Origin: Aquabacterium humicola
Lineage (GTDB): Bacteria; Pseudomonadota; Gammaproteobacteria; Burkholderiales; Burkholderiaceae_C
Length of the DNA stretch: 64,000 bases
Reading direction: 5' to 3'
Assembly (NCBI RefSeq): GCF_030167915.1
Contig: NZ_JARGNB010000003.1
Span: 62,001-126,000, forward strand
The notes under the pieces: model-generated
Database searches by the model: none
What the model was told of the DNA's origin: nothing
What the model saw: only the letters and a program-made list of their open reading frames with translations
Position numbers and translations under genes: made by a program
Shown: positions 17,303-25,349 of the stretch, in pieces
How positions within the stretch are numbered: the first letter of the stretch is position 1
How the letters are laid out: each line of letters starts with the position of its first letter

Positions 17303-17834
17303 TCGCTGATCGCCGATCCGGACGTGCCGCTCGAACCCAACTGGCGCGGGGCGAGCGACGTCCAGAGCTGATCTGCCCAGCTTGACGCGGCGGAGTTGTC
17401 GGGGACATCCGCTGTCGGCCAGGAGCCGGTGATCACGACCGTCGGCTTGCGGGCATCTCACGCGCGGACACGAAGGCGACGCTGCGCGACGACGGCAGGC
17501 GGCGCCAGGAATCTGCCCTGTGCGGCGATCAAGCCGCCGCAGCCGGACCTCAGCGCTGAGGCAGCACCGCCGGAGGCTCCACGCACGACGCGCAACGACC
17601 TCTGTTGCGGCACCAAGGCTGCCTTCGAGGACAAGCACCTGCAGGCCGTGGTGGGCGCCATCGTGCGCATCAACGAGTGCACTGCAACCATCGATCCAGG
17701 ATCAGGCGACGGCACGAAGCCGGCGCGCCGGCTTCGCGTCGCTGCGCCGCGTGCTCAACCCCTGGACTGGGCGATTGGTCAAGAGGGCCTTCGGCCGACG
17801 CCCACGCGGACGGCGCAGACAAGTTGCAGCGAGG
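17303..17834. other. Gene-free stretch, possibly decayed DNA
   Basis: About 530 bases between two genes that end here from opposite sides. Open frames exist on both strands (for example 17396-17887 and 17458-17715), but their translations are Arg/Ala-rich with no domain, ribosome site or credible start. I see no terminator with a T-run, no direct repeats and no insertion-sequence ends. Base composition drops towards the right, where the low-G+C membrane-protein gene starts. It may be the decayed border of a transferred segment. Confidence 0.4.
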
Positions 17835-20417
17835 TCACGCTGGATCTGAACCTCGCGCCAACGCGGCTTGCAGATGACCGTCAATGACGCGTGCTGCGTC
17901 CGGGTCGAGGATCGAGAGGACCCGACTCTCGATCCTGAGCGATCGTAGCCACTCCTGCGCGGGCCTGCGTGACTCTGCCGTTGACACGAAGACCGTGCGG
18001 GCGAGCAGTCCTTCGTCCCGAATGAATGCGACTTCCCAAGCCAACCCTGGCCCACCTTCGCTGATGTCGACAACAATAAGGTTCGACGCCAGGGCCAGTC
18101 GCCGCACTAGTTCCTGCCAAGCATCCGTCGAAGCCGCGATGGTGAAGATCTTCGATCGCGAGCTTAGCCAGTTGAGGTTACGCAGCAACCACTGTTGGAG
18201 CCCTTCGATCGTCCGATCCACAGCTGGCGTTGCGTGAACCCGAGGCAGGCGGTAGGTCAGCGCCCAGATTTGAGGGGCCACCACCGGCCAGCGAACGTAC
18301 CATCGGTCGTAGAAGGCCGAATCCGAGAGCGTGTAGACCGGACCCCGCCGGGCCAGTACTGACCTGACAAAGCCGGCGGTCGCTTTGGCCAACTTGGCTC
18401 GATCAAAGGGCCTGAGCAAGAGAATGCTGGGCCGCCGGCCCATCGCCAGCCCGATCGGCAGAGTCAGTGGCAACAAGAGCAAGCCCGGTCCCAGTAGCGC
18501 CCAGAGCGCCAGGTGTGGCGACGGAATGCCGAAGAGGCTGTACTCCGCATAGGCGGTGATTGACGCGTCTGGCCTCCCCATCACCGTCCAGCCGTCCATG
18601 AACAAGACCAGATAGCAAACAACGACAATTGCGAGCCACGAGACCGCGGTGACAACCGTCTGAAGGATCAAGACACCTTGGGTCGCAGCCGTATGCCACC
18701 CCGCACCGAAACGGGTTGCCGCTCCGGCCTTGATCCACTGACGCTGTCGAGCCTCGGGGCGCAGGCCGACCGGCGTGACACCGGTACGCATCGACTGTCT
18801 TATCCAAGGTATGGCGATCACCAATGCAGCCAAGAAGCCGGACCGAAGCCAGGAAGCAAGGTAGCCGGTACTCTCGCTGAGGCCGTTCAATGAGCGTCTT
18901 ACGCTGCCCATCCCGCCCTCGACTGCGTTGTCGATGTATCGGATGGACTGCACAAGAACATCGCTTGCGAACGCGGCGATGCTCGCTAGCAATCCAAGGC
19001 TCAGGATGAGGCAAATTGCAGTTCCGCATGTGGCGTAGGCATCTCCTCGCCATCTCAACATTCCTGCCACGAGCGCCGAGAATATGACAATGGCGCCACA
19101 TGCCGTTAATGCGTGCAATAACACTAGACCGAGCATCTTCAAGCGGGTTGCGTTCCAACCGGTAGCCGGCATTTTTGGGTTGTAGTACGAGTCGATGCTG
19201 GCGCCGAACTGAGTGATTGAGCCAAGGGTGTTGGGCTGGGAAAAGTAGGCAGTCACAACCAGCACGGCCAAAAAGAGAATTGAAGCCGGCATGGTCCAAT
19301 TCGGTCCGGTCGGCATCCGCTGTCGTAGCGAGCCGATGACAAGCGCAAACAACGCGATGAAGCCCATCGTGGCGAACGGGATCCCGAATCTGCCGAATCT
19401 GAAGTCGGCCGGCGTGGAGACTGCCCTGAGCAGCTCGCCATTTTCAATGTCTGCGATCTTGAGCGAGACCCCTTGACCAATCGCGGCGACAGATACTAGG
19501 CTCATCGCGCACGCTATCGCTGTCAATCGACGACCGAGTCGTCCCGGTTCGTATCCGCATGCGACGATGAGTAGCAGTCCGCCGATCGGCAATGCCGCCT
19601 TGACGAGGATGAGTTGCCAAAGCGTGGCCAGTCCGACTTCGCGCGAGCCGCCGTTGAGCGCTGTTGAGATCTGAGCCAAGGCGCTAAGGTCAATACGAGC
19701 GCTGAGCATCACGCCGGCCAGTAGGATCAGGGCGAGTGCCGCCACCCCGATCGCTCTTGTCGGATCGGCGACGTAGCCCAGAATCTTCGTTCGCACCGCA
19801 GCCCTTCGTTCGGGCAGGCTGCGAGGCGTGGGACCCTCGCGGTCGGGCTTCAGCACCGACACGGCGATCGCCAGAAGCCCCATGTATAACAGCGGCTCGT
19901 TCGCAATTGCTGCCAGTCGACCCACCCAGGCCGCCACGAAGAAGGGATCGCCTGGCGCGACGAGTGGAAATTCGAGGTATCTGTTGTGGAGAACGGACTG
20001 TGCGATTGCGATCTCGTTAAGGCATCGCGCGTGAAAGAGGCACATCAGTAGTGCGCCCAGCGCGAATCCGGTGAGTCGCAACTCAACCGTGTGACGCGCG
20101 TGAAGCCCAGAGTCCGCGGTCACGCTTGTCTCTCGGTTGAGTAACCAGTAGCCTGCGGCTGTCAGGATGGCTAGTGGGAGGCCAAGCAGGGGCAGCGTGG
20201 TCAGCGATGAGAGGTAGTACGTAAGACCAACACAGGCTTGTAGCGCCGCACTTGCAAGGCCTGCAAGGCACGCACCGAGCAGGATCGGCTTGAGGGCGCC
20301 TCTTCCTGCACTCATGTCGGTCGCCAACGCCAAAACTCCGCATAGAGCTATCGCGCATGCAAAGCTCACGGCAGCTGCCACAGTCATGAGGGTTACGAGC
20401 AACCACCAGTCATTCAT
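17835..20417 (-). CDS. Polytopic membrane protein with TIR-like soluble C-terminal domain
   Basis: 860 residues from the ATG at 20417, which has a GTGGAGG ribosome site; an upstream in-frame start at 20477 is weaker. About the first 640 residues carry roughly a dozen hydrophobic helices separated by loops. The last 220 residues are soluble. RRPSILLLRPFD gives a first beta strand, GPVYTLSD a second, and LIVVDISEGGPGLAWEVAFI a later strand-helix unit. This order resembles TIR/SEFIR-like Rossmann folds on the C-terminus of membrane proteins. I do not see a confident catalytic Glu. The gene has clearly lower G+C and different codon use from its neighbours, as expected for transferred DNA. I do not recognise a named family; a sensor or defence role is a guess. 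Confidence 0.7.
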   Translation of the reverse strand: MNDWWLLVTLMTVAAAVSFACAIALCGVLALATDMSAGRGALKPILLGACLAGLASAALQACVGLTYYLSSLTTLPLLGLPLAILTAAGYWLLNRETSVTADSGLHARHTVELRLTGFALGALLMCLFHARCLNEIAIAQSVLHNRYLEFPLVAPGDPFFVAAWVGRLAAIANEPLLYMGLLAIAVSVLKPDREGPTPRSLPERRAAVRTKILGYVADPTRAIGVAALALILLAGVMLSARIDLSALAQISTALNGGSREVGLATLWQLILVKAALPIGGLLLIVACGYEPGRLGRRLTAIACAMSLVSVAAIGQGVSLKIADIENGELLRAVSTPADFRFGRFGIPFATMGFIALFALVIGSLRQRMPTGPNWTMPASILFLAVLVVTAYFSQPNTLGSITQFGASIDSYYNPKMPATGWNATRLKMLGLVLLHALTACGAIVIFSALVAGMLRWRGDAYATCGTAICLILSLGLLASIAAFASDVLVQSIRYIDNAVEGGMGSVRRSLNGLSESTGYLASWLRSGFLAALVIAIPWIRQSMRTGVTPVGLRPEARQRQWIKAGAATRFGAGWHTAATQGVLILQTVVTAVSWLAIVVVCYLVLFMDGWTVMGRPDASITAYAEYSLFGIPSPHLALWALLGPGLLLLPLTLPIGLAMGRRPSILLLRPFDRAKLAKATAGFVRSVLARRGPVYTLSDSAFYDRWYVRWPVVAPQIWALTYRLPRVHATPAVDRTIEGLQQWLLRNLNWLSSRSKIFTIAASTDAWQELVRRLALASNLIVVDISEGGPGLAWEVAFIRDEGLLARTVFVSTAESRRPAQEWLRSLRIESRVLSILDPDAARVIDGHLQAALARGSDPA

Positions 20418-20954
20418 GGCGCCTCCACTCGAATTGACTCCGATGCTTGCGGTCGCAAGGTGAAAAGTCAACTGCAAAGACCGCCGGCTTGTCGTGACCG
20501 CACTCGCCGCAGCGCGGCCTCAGAAGATGCTGACCGGCAGCCCCATACGTGGCAGAAGGCGCACGACGGCGCCCCACTACGAGCCCCACCCCCCTGAACA
20601 GACCCGTTGCACCGTCGGGTACGGCAGCGAGCCGCCAGCTTCATCGCGAACACCGAAGCCAGACCGGATCGGAGCTGCCGCGGTTTATCGCTCGACTGGC
20701 AGCTTCGCGCCGACGAGATTGGATCGACGTATTTCGCTTCAGGGTCGCCAGCGCAAGTTCGGGCCGGGGAGAAGCAGTCGGCGGCGCGGCATCGACTGGC
20801 ACGTGCAAGGCCTACCGCGAGACCGCCGGCGGCGTGTTCGCCTGATGCTCGACCTGGCGAGCGAGCGCGGCACGCGGTCTTCGTGCTGGTGTCGCATGGC
20901 GAACAGCAGGCGGCACGTTGCGAGCGCATGCGGCGCCTGGTGCAGGACGTTGAA
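20418..20954. other. Gene-free stretch upstream of the low-G+C gene
   Basis: About 540 bases lying between the start of the membrane-protein gene and the stop of a LysR gene. Frames on both strands give Arg/Ser/Ala-rich translations without motifs. One frame near 20860-20960 reads HAVFVLVSHGEQQAARCERM, which looks protein-like but has no start and no recognisable family, so it may be a gene remnant. I see no insertion-sequence ends or tandem repeats. The promoter of the membrane-protein gene should lie near 20420-20500. Confidence 0.4.
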
Positions 20955-21881
20955 TCACTGACGCCTGGGGCGGCGTCGGGGCATGCGCGGCGCGCCGTCG
21001 GCTGCGCCGACGCTCGCACGCAAGGCGTTGGCCATCGCGAGGCCGAGGGGGTCGCTGCTCGCGCCCAGCAGCGTGACCCAGAAGTAGGCGTAGCGATAGG
21101 CAATGGCGGGCCCGACCTGCACCAGGCGGCCGGCGGCGAGGGCCGCTTCGGCAAGCCGGCCCCGCGCCAGGGCGACGCCGAGGCCCGCTTCAGCCGCCAG
21201 GACCAGCGCGACCGGGTCTTCGATGACCACCGTGTGGAGGACTTCGGGACGCGGATGGTGCGTGGCCCATCGCAGCCATGAGTCCGACTTTGTGCTCAGC
21301 AGGTCGACCCCGCGCGGAAAGGTGCCCGCCTCGACGCGGCCCACCGCGCGGGCAAGGCCGGGCGCACACACAGGGACGAGCGTCTCGTCCGCCACCCGTT
21401 GTGCGTCGAGACCGGGCCAGCTGCCGTGGCCCAGGCGGATCGCGGCGTCGCAGCCCTCGCTGGCCAGGTCCACCGAGGCCGTGGCGGCGGCGAACACCAG
21501 CTTGCGCCCGTGCGAGCGGGCCACGCGCTGCAATTGCGGCAGCTGCGGCAGCAGCCACAGGCTGAGCGCGCTGGGGAGCACCGACAGGACGAAGCGATCG
21601 CGCTGGTGGCGTTGCAGCCCCTGGATCGCGCCTTCGATCTGCGTCAGTCCGGAGGCGATGGCCGGGATCAAGGCCTGGGCGGTCGGTGTCAGCGCGACGC
21701 TGCGTCCGACCTTCTCCAGCAGCGGCGCGCCGACATAGTCGGCCAGCGCCTTCATCTGCATGCTGATGGCCGAGGGCTCGACGTGCAGTGCCTCTGCGGC
21801 GTTGGTCAACGAGCCGTGCCGACCCACGGCCACGAGCACGCGCAATGCGTTGAAGGGCAACCGTGAGGCCGCGTTGACCAT
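20955..21881 (-). CDS. LysR-family transcriptional regulator
   Basis: 308 residues; ATG at 21881 with AGGAG upstream. Residues 1-65 form the winged helix (FNALRVLVAVGRHGSLTNAA, then AISMQMKALADYVGAPLL), closest in feel to the GcvA/AmpR branch. The rest is the periplasmic-binding-protein-like effector domain (FVLSVLPSALSLWLLPQLPQ). The likely target is not clear. The nearest divergent open frame is a doubtful short one, and the CoA-transferase operon ends in its direction. It therefore may regulate a distant gene. Confidence 0.88.
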   Translation of the reverse strand: MVNAASRLPFNALRVLVAVGRHGSLTNAAEALHVEPSAISMQMKALADYVGAPLLEKVGRSVALTPTAQALIPAIASGLTQIEGAIQGLQRHQRDRFVLSVLPSALSLWLLPQLPQLQRVARSHGRKLVFAAATASVDLASEGCDAAIRLGHGSWPGLDAQRVADETLVPVCAPGLARAVGRVEAGTFPRGVDLLSTKSDSWLRWATHHPRPEVLHTVVIEDPVALVLAAEAGLGVALARGRLAEAALAAGRLVQVGPAIAYRYAYFWVTLLGASSDPLGLAMANALRASVGAADGAPRMPRRRPRRQ

Positions 21882-22158
21882 TCAGGTCTCCTGAAGGAAT
21901 TGTCAGAGACTCGAGTGGTTCAGCTTCTGGCTGCGCAGGACATTGCCGAGCACCACCACCGACGCGAGGCATGATATGCGCAGCCACCTTGTGATGATTC
22001 CCTTGCCTCTGTTCATGCTGGCGCTGTCGACCGCGGCATTGGGCCCGGACAATGTGCAGCACTGGCCGATGACGCACTCCAGATTCGGCGTCAGGCCGGC
22101 TGTCCGACGGTGCATGAACGGCTTGGTCCGAGCCTGCCGTCCTGACACGTGACGTCCC

Positions 22159-23379
22159 TCAGCCCGGCCCGAGCAAGGCCCCGCGCTCGCGCAGGCGCCG
22201 CAGTTCGTCGTCGTCGAAACCCTGCGCCCGCAGCACGGTGTCCGAATGCTCGCCCCAGCCCGGTGCCGCGAACGCATCCGGCCCCGGCGTCCTTCCGAAC
22301 TTGATCGTCTGCGTCACGCCACGATAACGCCCGAGCGTCGCGTGCGCCATCTCGCCGACCAAACCTTCGGCCTGCACCTGCGGGTGGTCGAACATGTCCT
22401 CGATGCGGCGCGCGGCGGCGCAGGGCACTTCGTCGCCGAAGACGGTTTCCCATTCCACTGCGCTGCGCGTGGCCAGCGCCGCATGCAGCCGCGGCACGAT
22501 CTCGCCGGCGTGTTCGGCGCGTTGGCGCACCGTGGCATAGCGCGGGTCGGCGGCCAGCGCGTCCAGGCCGGTGTGGCGGCACAGCGCGGCCCAGAAGTGC
22601 GGCGTATTGGCCGACAGGTAGAGGTGCCCTTCGCGTGTCGGGTGGATGCCGGTGACGCCGCCCGAGCGCATGTCGCGGCCGATGTCGCGCGGCTCGCCGT
22701 CGGCCCACACCAGCCGCGCCGACTGCATCGCCAGCGCGCTGCGCAGCAGCGAGATGCCGACGTACTGGCCGAGGCCGCTCTTCTCGCGCTCGTACAGCGC
22801 CGACGCGACGCCGCCGGCCACCAGCGCGGCGGCGTAGTAGTCCACCACCGAGCCGTAGACGATCTCGGGCGCGCCGCCCGGCTTGCCCTGCAGCTCGCAG
22901 ATGCCGGTCATCGTCTGCAGCACCTGGTCGTAGCCGGCCTTGTCCTTCATCGGGCCGGTCTCGCCGTAGCCGGTGACGGCGCAGTAGATCAGCCGCGGGT
23001 TCAGCGCCTGCAGCGTCTCGAAATCCAGGCCCAGGCGCCTGGGCACCGCGGGGCGGAAGTTGTGCACCAGCACGTCGGCATCGCGCGCCAGGCGCAGCAG
23101 CACGGCCAGGCCGTCGGGCTTCTTCAGGTCCAGCACGAGGCCGCGCTTGCTGCGGTTCACGCCGATGAAGGCGCGGCTCTCGGCGGCCAGCGTCGACGGG
23201 TACTTGCGCAGGTTGTCGCCGTCGGGCGGCTCGATCTTCAGCACCTCGGCGCCCTGGTCGGCCAGCAGCGTGCAGCCGTAGGGGCCGGCGATGTAGGCCG
23301 ACAGGTCGAGCACGCGCACGCCGGACAGAGGGCCGGCCGGACCGGTGCGGGACGTCGAAGCGGAGGAGGGCATGCTCAT
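22159..23379 (-). CDS. CaiB/BaiF class III CoA-transferase
   Basis: 406 residues; the ATG at 23379 overlaps the GH127 stop as ATGA. The N-terminus GVRVLDLSAYIAGPYGCTLL and the segments LKIEPPDGDNLRKYP and LVHNFRPAVPRRLGLD are standard for formyl-CoA transferase-like family III enzymes. AGYDQVLQTMTG contains the catalytic Asp that forms the acyl-enzyme anhydride. These cytoplasmic dimers move CoA between carboxylic acids. It is the last gene of the catabolic operon, so a reasonable guess is activation of a carboxylic acid released from the imported substrate. The substrate is not predictable from sequence. Confidence 0.9.
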   Translation of the reverse strand: MSMPSSASTSRTGPAGPLSGVRVLDLSAYIAGPYGCTLLADQGAEVLKIEPPDGDNLRKYPSTLAAESRAFIGVNRSKRGLVLDLKKPDGLAVLLRLARDADVLVHNFRPAVPRRLGLDFETLQALNPRLIYCAVTGYGETGPMKDKAGYDQVLQTMTGICELQGKPGGAPEIVYGSVVDYYAAALVAGGVASALYEREKSGLGQYVGISLLRSALAMQSARLVWADGEPRDIGRDMRSGGVTGIHPTREGHLYLSANTPHFWAALCRHTGLDALAADPRYATVRQRAEHAGEIVPRLHAALATRSAVEWETVFGDEVPCAAARRIEDMFDHPQVQAEGLVGEMAHATLGRYRGVTQTIKFGRTPGPDAFAAPGWGEHSDTVLRAQGFDDDELRRLRERGALLGPG

Positions 23380-25349
23380 GCGTCGTGGTGGTCGATCGGC
23401 GGCTCGTCGGTCGGCGGCAGCTCGTCCGCCGGCGCCAACGAGAGCCAGGTCAGGCGCCAGGCACCGTGGCGGCGGCCGCCGGCGCGGTAGTACGGCGCGA
23501 AGGGGATGGGGGCGCGGTCGGTGAGCTCGAGCTGCAGGCGCGGGCCTTCGTCGTCGGCGCTCGCGGGCAGCGTGCGCACGCAGGACGACGCCGGCGTGTC
23601 GCCCGCGAGCACCGCGGCGGGCAGGCGGATGGTCTCGGCGGTCTTGTAGCCGTCGATCAGGCCGTCGGTCGCGTAGACCAGCGGCCCGCGCAGCAGCGCG
23701 ACGAAGTCCTGCCGCAACACCTGCTGGCGCACCGTCGCGCCGTCGGGCGCGCGCGATTCCTGCACGTTGCGGTTGAGCGCGCGCTCGAAGCGCGGCGCCA
23801 TCGGCAGCGTCAGCATCACGCGCGTTTCGCCGGACCAGGTGCGGTCGATGATCGTGTAGCCGCCGGCGTCGACCGGCTGCGGCGTGGTGTCGCCGACCTG
23901 CAGTTGCGCGCCGGCGGCCCACGGCGGCACGCACAGCTTCAGCGCCGCACGCAGCGGCGCGTCGCAGCGCACGTCGATCTGCAGCCGGCCGTCGAACGGA
24001 TAGGCGCCGGATGCTGTCACCGAAAGGACGCGGCCATCGGGCAGCGTCGCGTCGACCTCGGCCGGTCCGGGCAGGTTCATCGCCAGCGCCGGCACGGGGC
24101 CGGTGACGTCCAGCGACCACGCGGCGTCGGCCAGCTCTTCCAGCGCGATCGCGCCGCTGGACTTGCAGCAGCGCCAGTAGGTGGTGTGCACGCGCTGGCC
24201 GTTCGGGAAGACGTAGTAGCACCAGTCCTCGCCGTTCGGCGCGAAGGCACCCAGCAGGTCGTTGTACGCGCTGCGCTCGATCTCGTCGGCATGGCGGGCA
24301 TCGCCGGTCAGCGCCAGCAGCTCGCGGTTCAGCTGCACCCAGGCCAGCGTCGAGCAGGTCTCGACGTAGCCGTGCGGGCTGAATGTGCCCGGCGCGTTGA
24401 ACACCTCGCGCGAGCGGTGCGCAACGCCGCCCCACGGGCCGCCGCCGGGTGTCAGGTGGTGCGTGCGGATGCTGGTCCACAGCGTTCGCACCGCGCGCAG
24501 CAGCTCGTCGCGGCCGGTGGCGCGCCACAGCTTGGCCAGGCCGACGAGGTTCCACTGCAGCTGATACGCCTTGCCGGTGGCGATCTCGGCCGCGTCCGCG
24601 CCGGCCAGCGCCTGGCGCATCAGCGCAAGGCGCGGTTCGGCCTCGGCCTGTTCCAGGATGCGCCAGGCCAGGTCCAGGTAGCGCGGCTCGCCGGTGTCGA
24701 GATACAGCTGCGCCGCCGGGTCCAGCAGCACGGTGGCCGACATGCCGTGGTGGTTGCCGAGCGTCGTGACGTCGATGCCGCCGTCGGTCAGCGCGTGCAG
24801 GCAGAGATCGCCGATGCGGCACGCGGCATCGAGCAGGCGCTGCTCGGGGAAGTGGCGGTGCACCTCCAGCAGGCCGAGGATCAGGTAAGCGTGGATCCAG
24901 GCGTCCCAGGTGCGGCGGGCGGGGGCGCCGTCCCAGGTAACAGGCTTTGGCGGCTGCGGCACGGTGAGGCGATGGCTGGCCGCGTACGTTCCGAGGTAGC
25001 CGTCAGGCAGCTGCTGGTCGGCCAGCCAGCGCGCGGCGTGCTGCACACGGCCGCGCAAGCCGGCATCGCCGCTGCGCGCCGCGGCGCGGGCGGCGGCGAT
25101 CAGCCACTTGCCGGCGTGTTCGCCGTACCAGTCGCCTTCGGTGTTGCGGTCGCGGTGAGCGGGCGCGAACAGGCGCAGCGCCGGGCTCGTCTCGTCGACG
25201 ATGAAGCGCGACAGCCGGCCACGGCGGCTGGCGTCGAGCGCGTCGCCCAGCAGGCCGCGCAGGCGCACCTGCAGGCGGCCGGCGCTGCGCATCGTCGGGT
25301 CGGCGCTCATCGATTCACTCCGGCCGCTCCACCACCACGCCAGCGTCAT
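23376..25349 (-). CDS. Glycoside hydrolase family 127 (beta-L-arabinofuranosidase-like)
   Basis: 657 residues; ATG at 25349 overlaps the upstream stop as ATGA. An internal ATG at 25310 (MSADPTM) is an alternative. The first half is an all-alpha barrel. GYVETCSTLAW gives Glu330 and Cys332, and YWRCCKSSGA gives Cys394 and Cys395. These match the zinc-bound Cys3Glu site of GH127 enzymes, in which one Cys is the nucleophile. The family releases L-arabinofuranose from beta-linked conjugates, although DUF1680 relatives vary in substrate. No signal peptide is evident, so it probably acts in the cytoplasm on an imported compound. Confidence 0.9.
   Translation of the reverse strand: MTLAWWWSGRSESMSADPTMRSAGRLQVRLRGLLGDALDASRRGRLSRFIVDETSPALRLFAPAHRDRNTEGDWYGEHAGKWLIAAARAAARSGDAGLRGRVQHAARWLADQQLPDGYLGTYAASHRLTVPQPPKPVTWDGAPARRTWDAWIHAYLILGLLEVHRHFPEQRLLDAACRIGDLCLHALTDGGIDVTTLGNHHGMSATVLLDPAAQLYLDTGEPRYLDLAWRILEQAEAEPRLALMRQALAGADAAEIATGKAYQLQWNLVGLAKLWRATGRDELLRAVRTLWTSIRTHHLTPGGGPWGGVAHRSREVFNAPGTFSPHGYVETCSTLAWVQLNRELLALTGDARHADEIERSAYNDLLGAFAPNGEDWCYYVFPNGQRVHTTYWRCCKSSGAIALEELADAAWSLDVTGPVPALAMNLPGPAEVDATLPDGRVLSVTASGAYPFDGRLQIDVRCDAPLRAALKLCVPPWAAGAQLQVGDTTPQPVDAGGYTIIDRTWSGETRVMLTLPMAPRFERALNRNVQESRAPDGATVRQQVLRQDFVALLRGPLVYATDGLIDGYKTAETIRLPAAVLAGDTPASSCVRTLPASADDEGPRLQLELTDRAPIPFAPYYRAGGRRHGAWRLTWLSLAPADELPPTDEPPIDHHDA

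Noticed and set aside
17396-17887. 163-residue open frame in the gene-poor region
   Set aside because: Translation is Arg/Ala/Pro-rich without a motif, and the frame runs into the 3' end of the opposite-strand membrane-protein gene.
21976-22152. Small secreted peptide gene divergent from the LysR gene
   Set aside because: A hydrophobic stretch after an ATG is visible, but there is only a weak ribosome site and the rest lacks any protein-like pattern. Not enough support to call.
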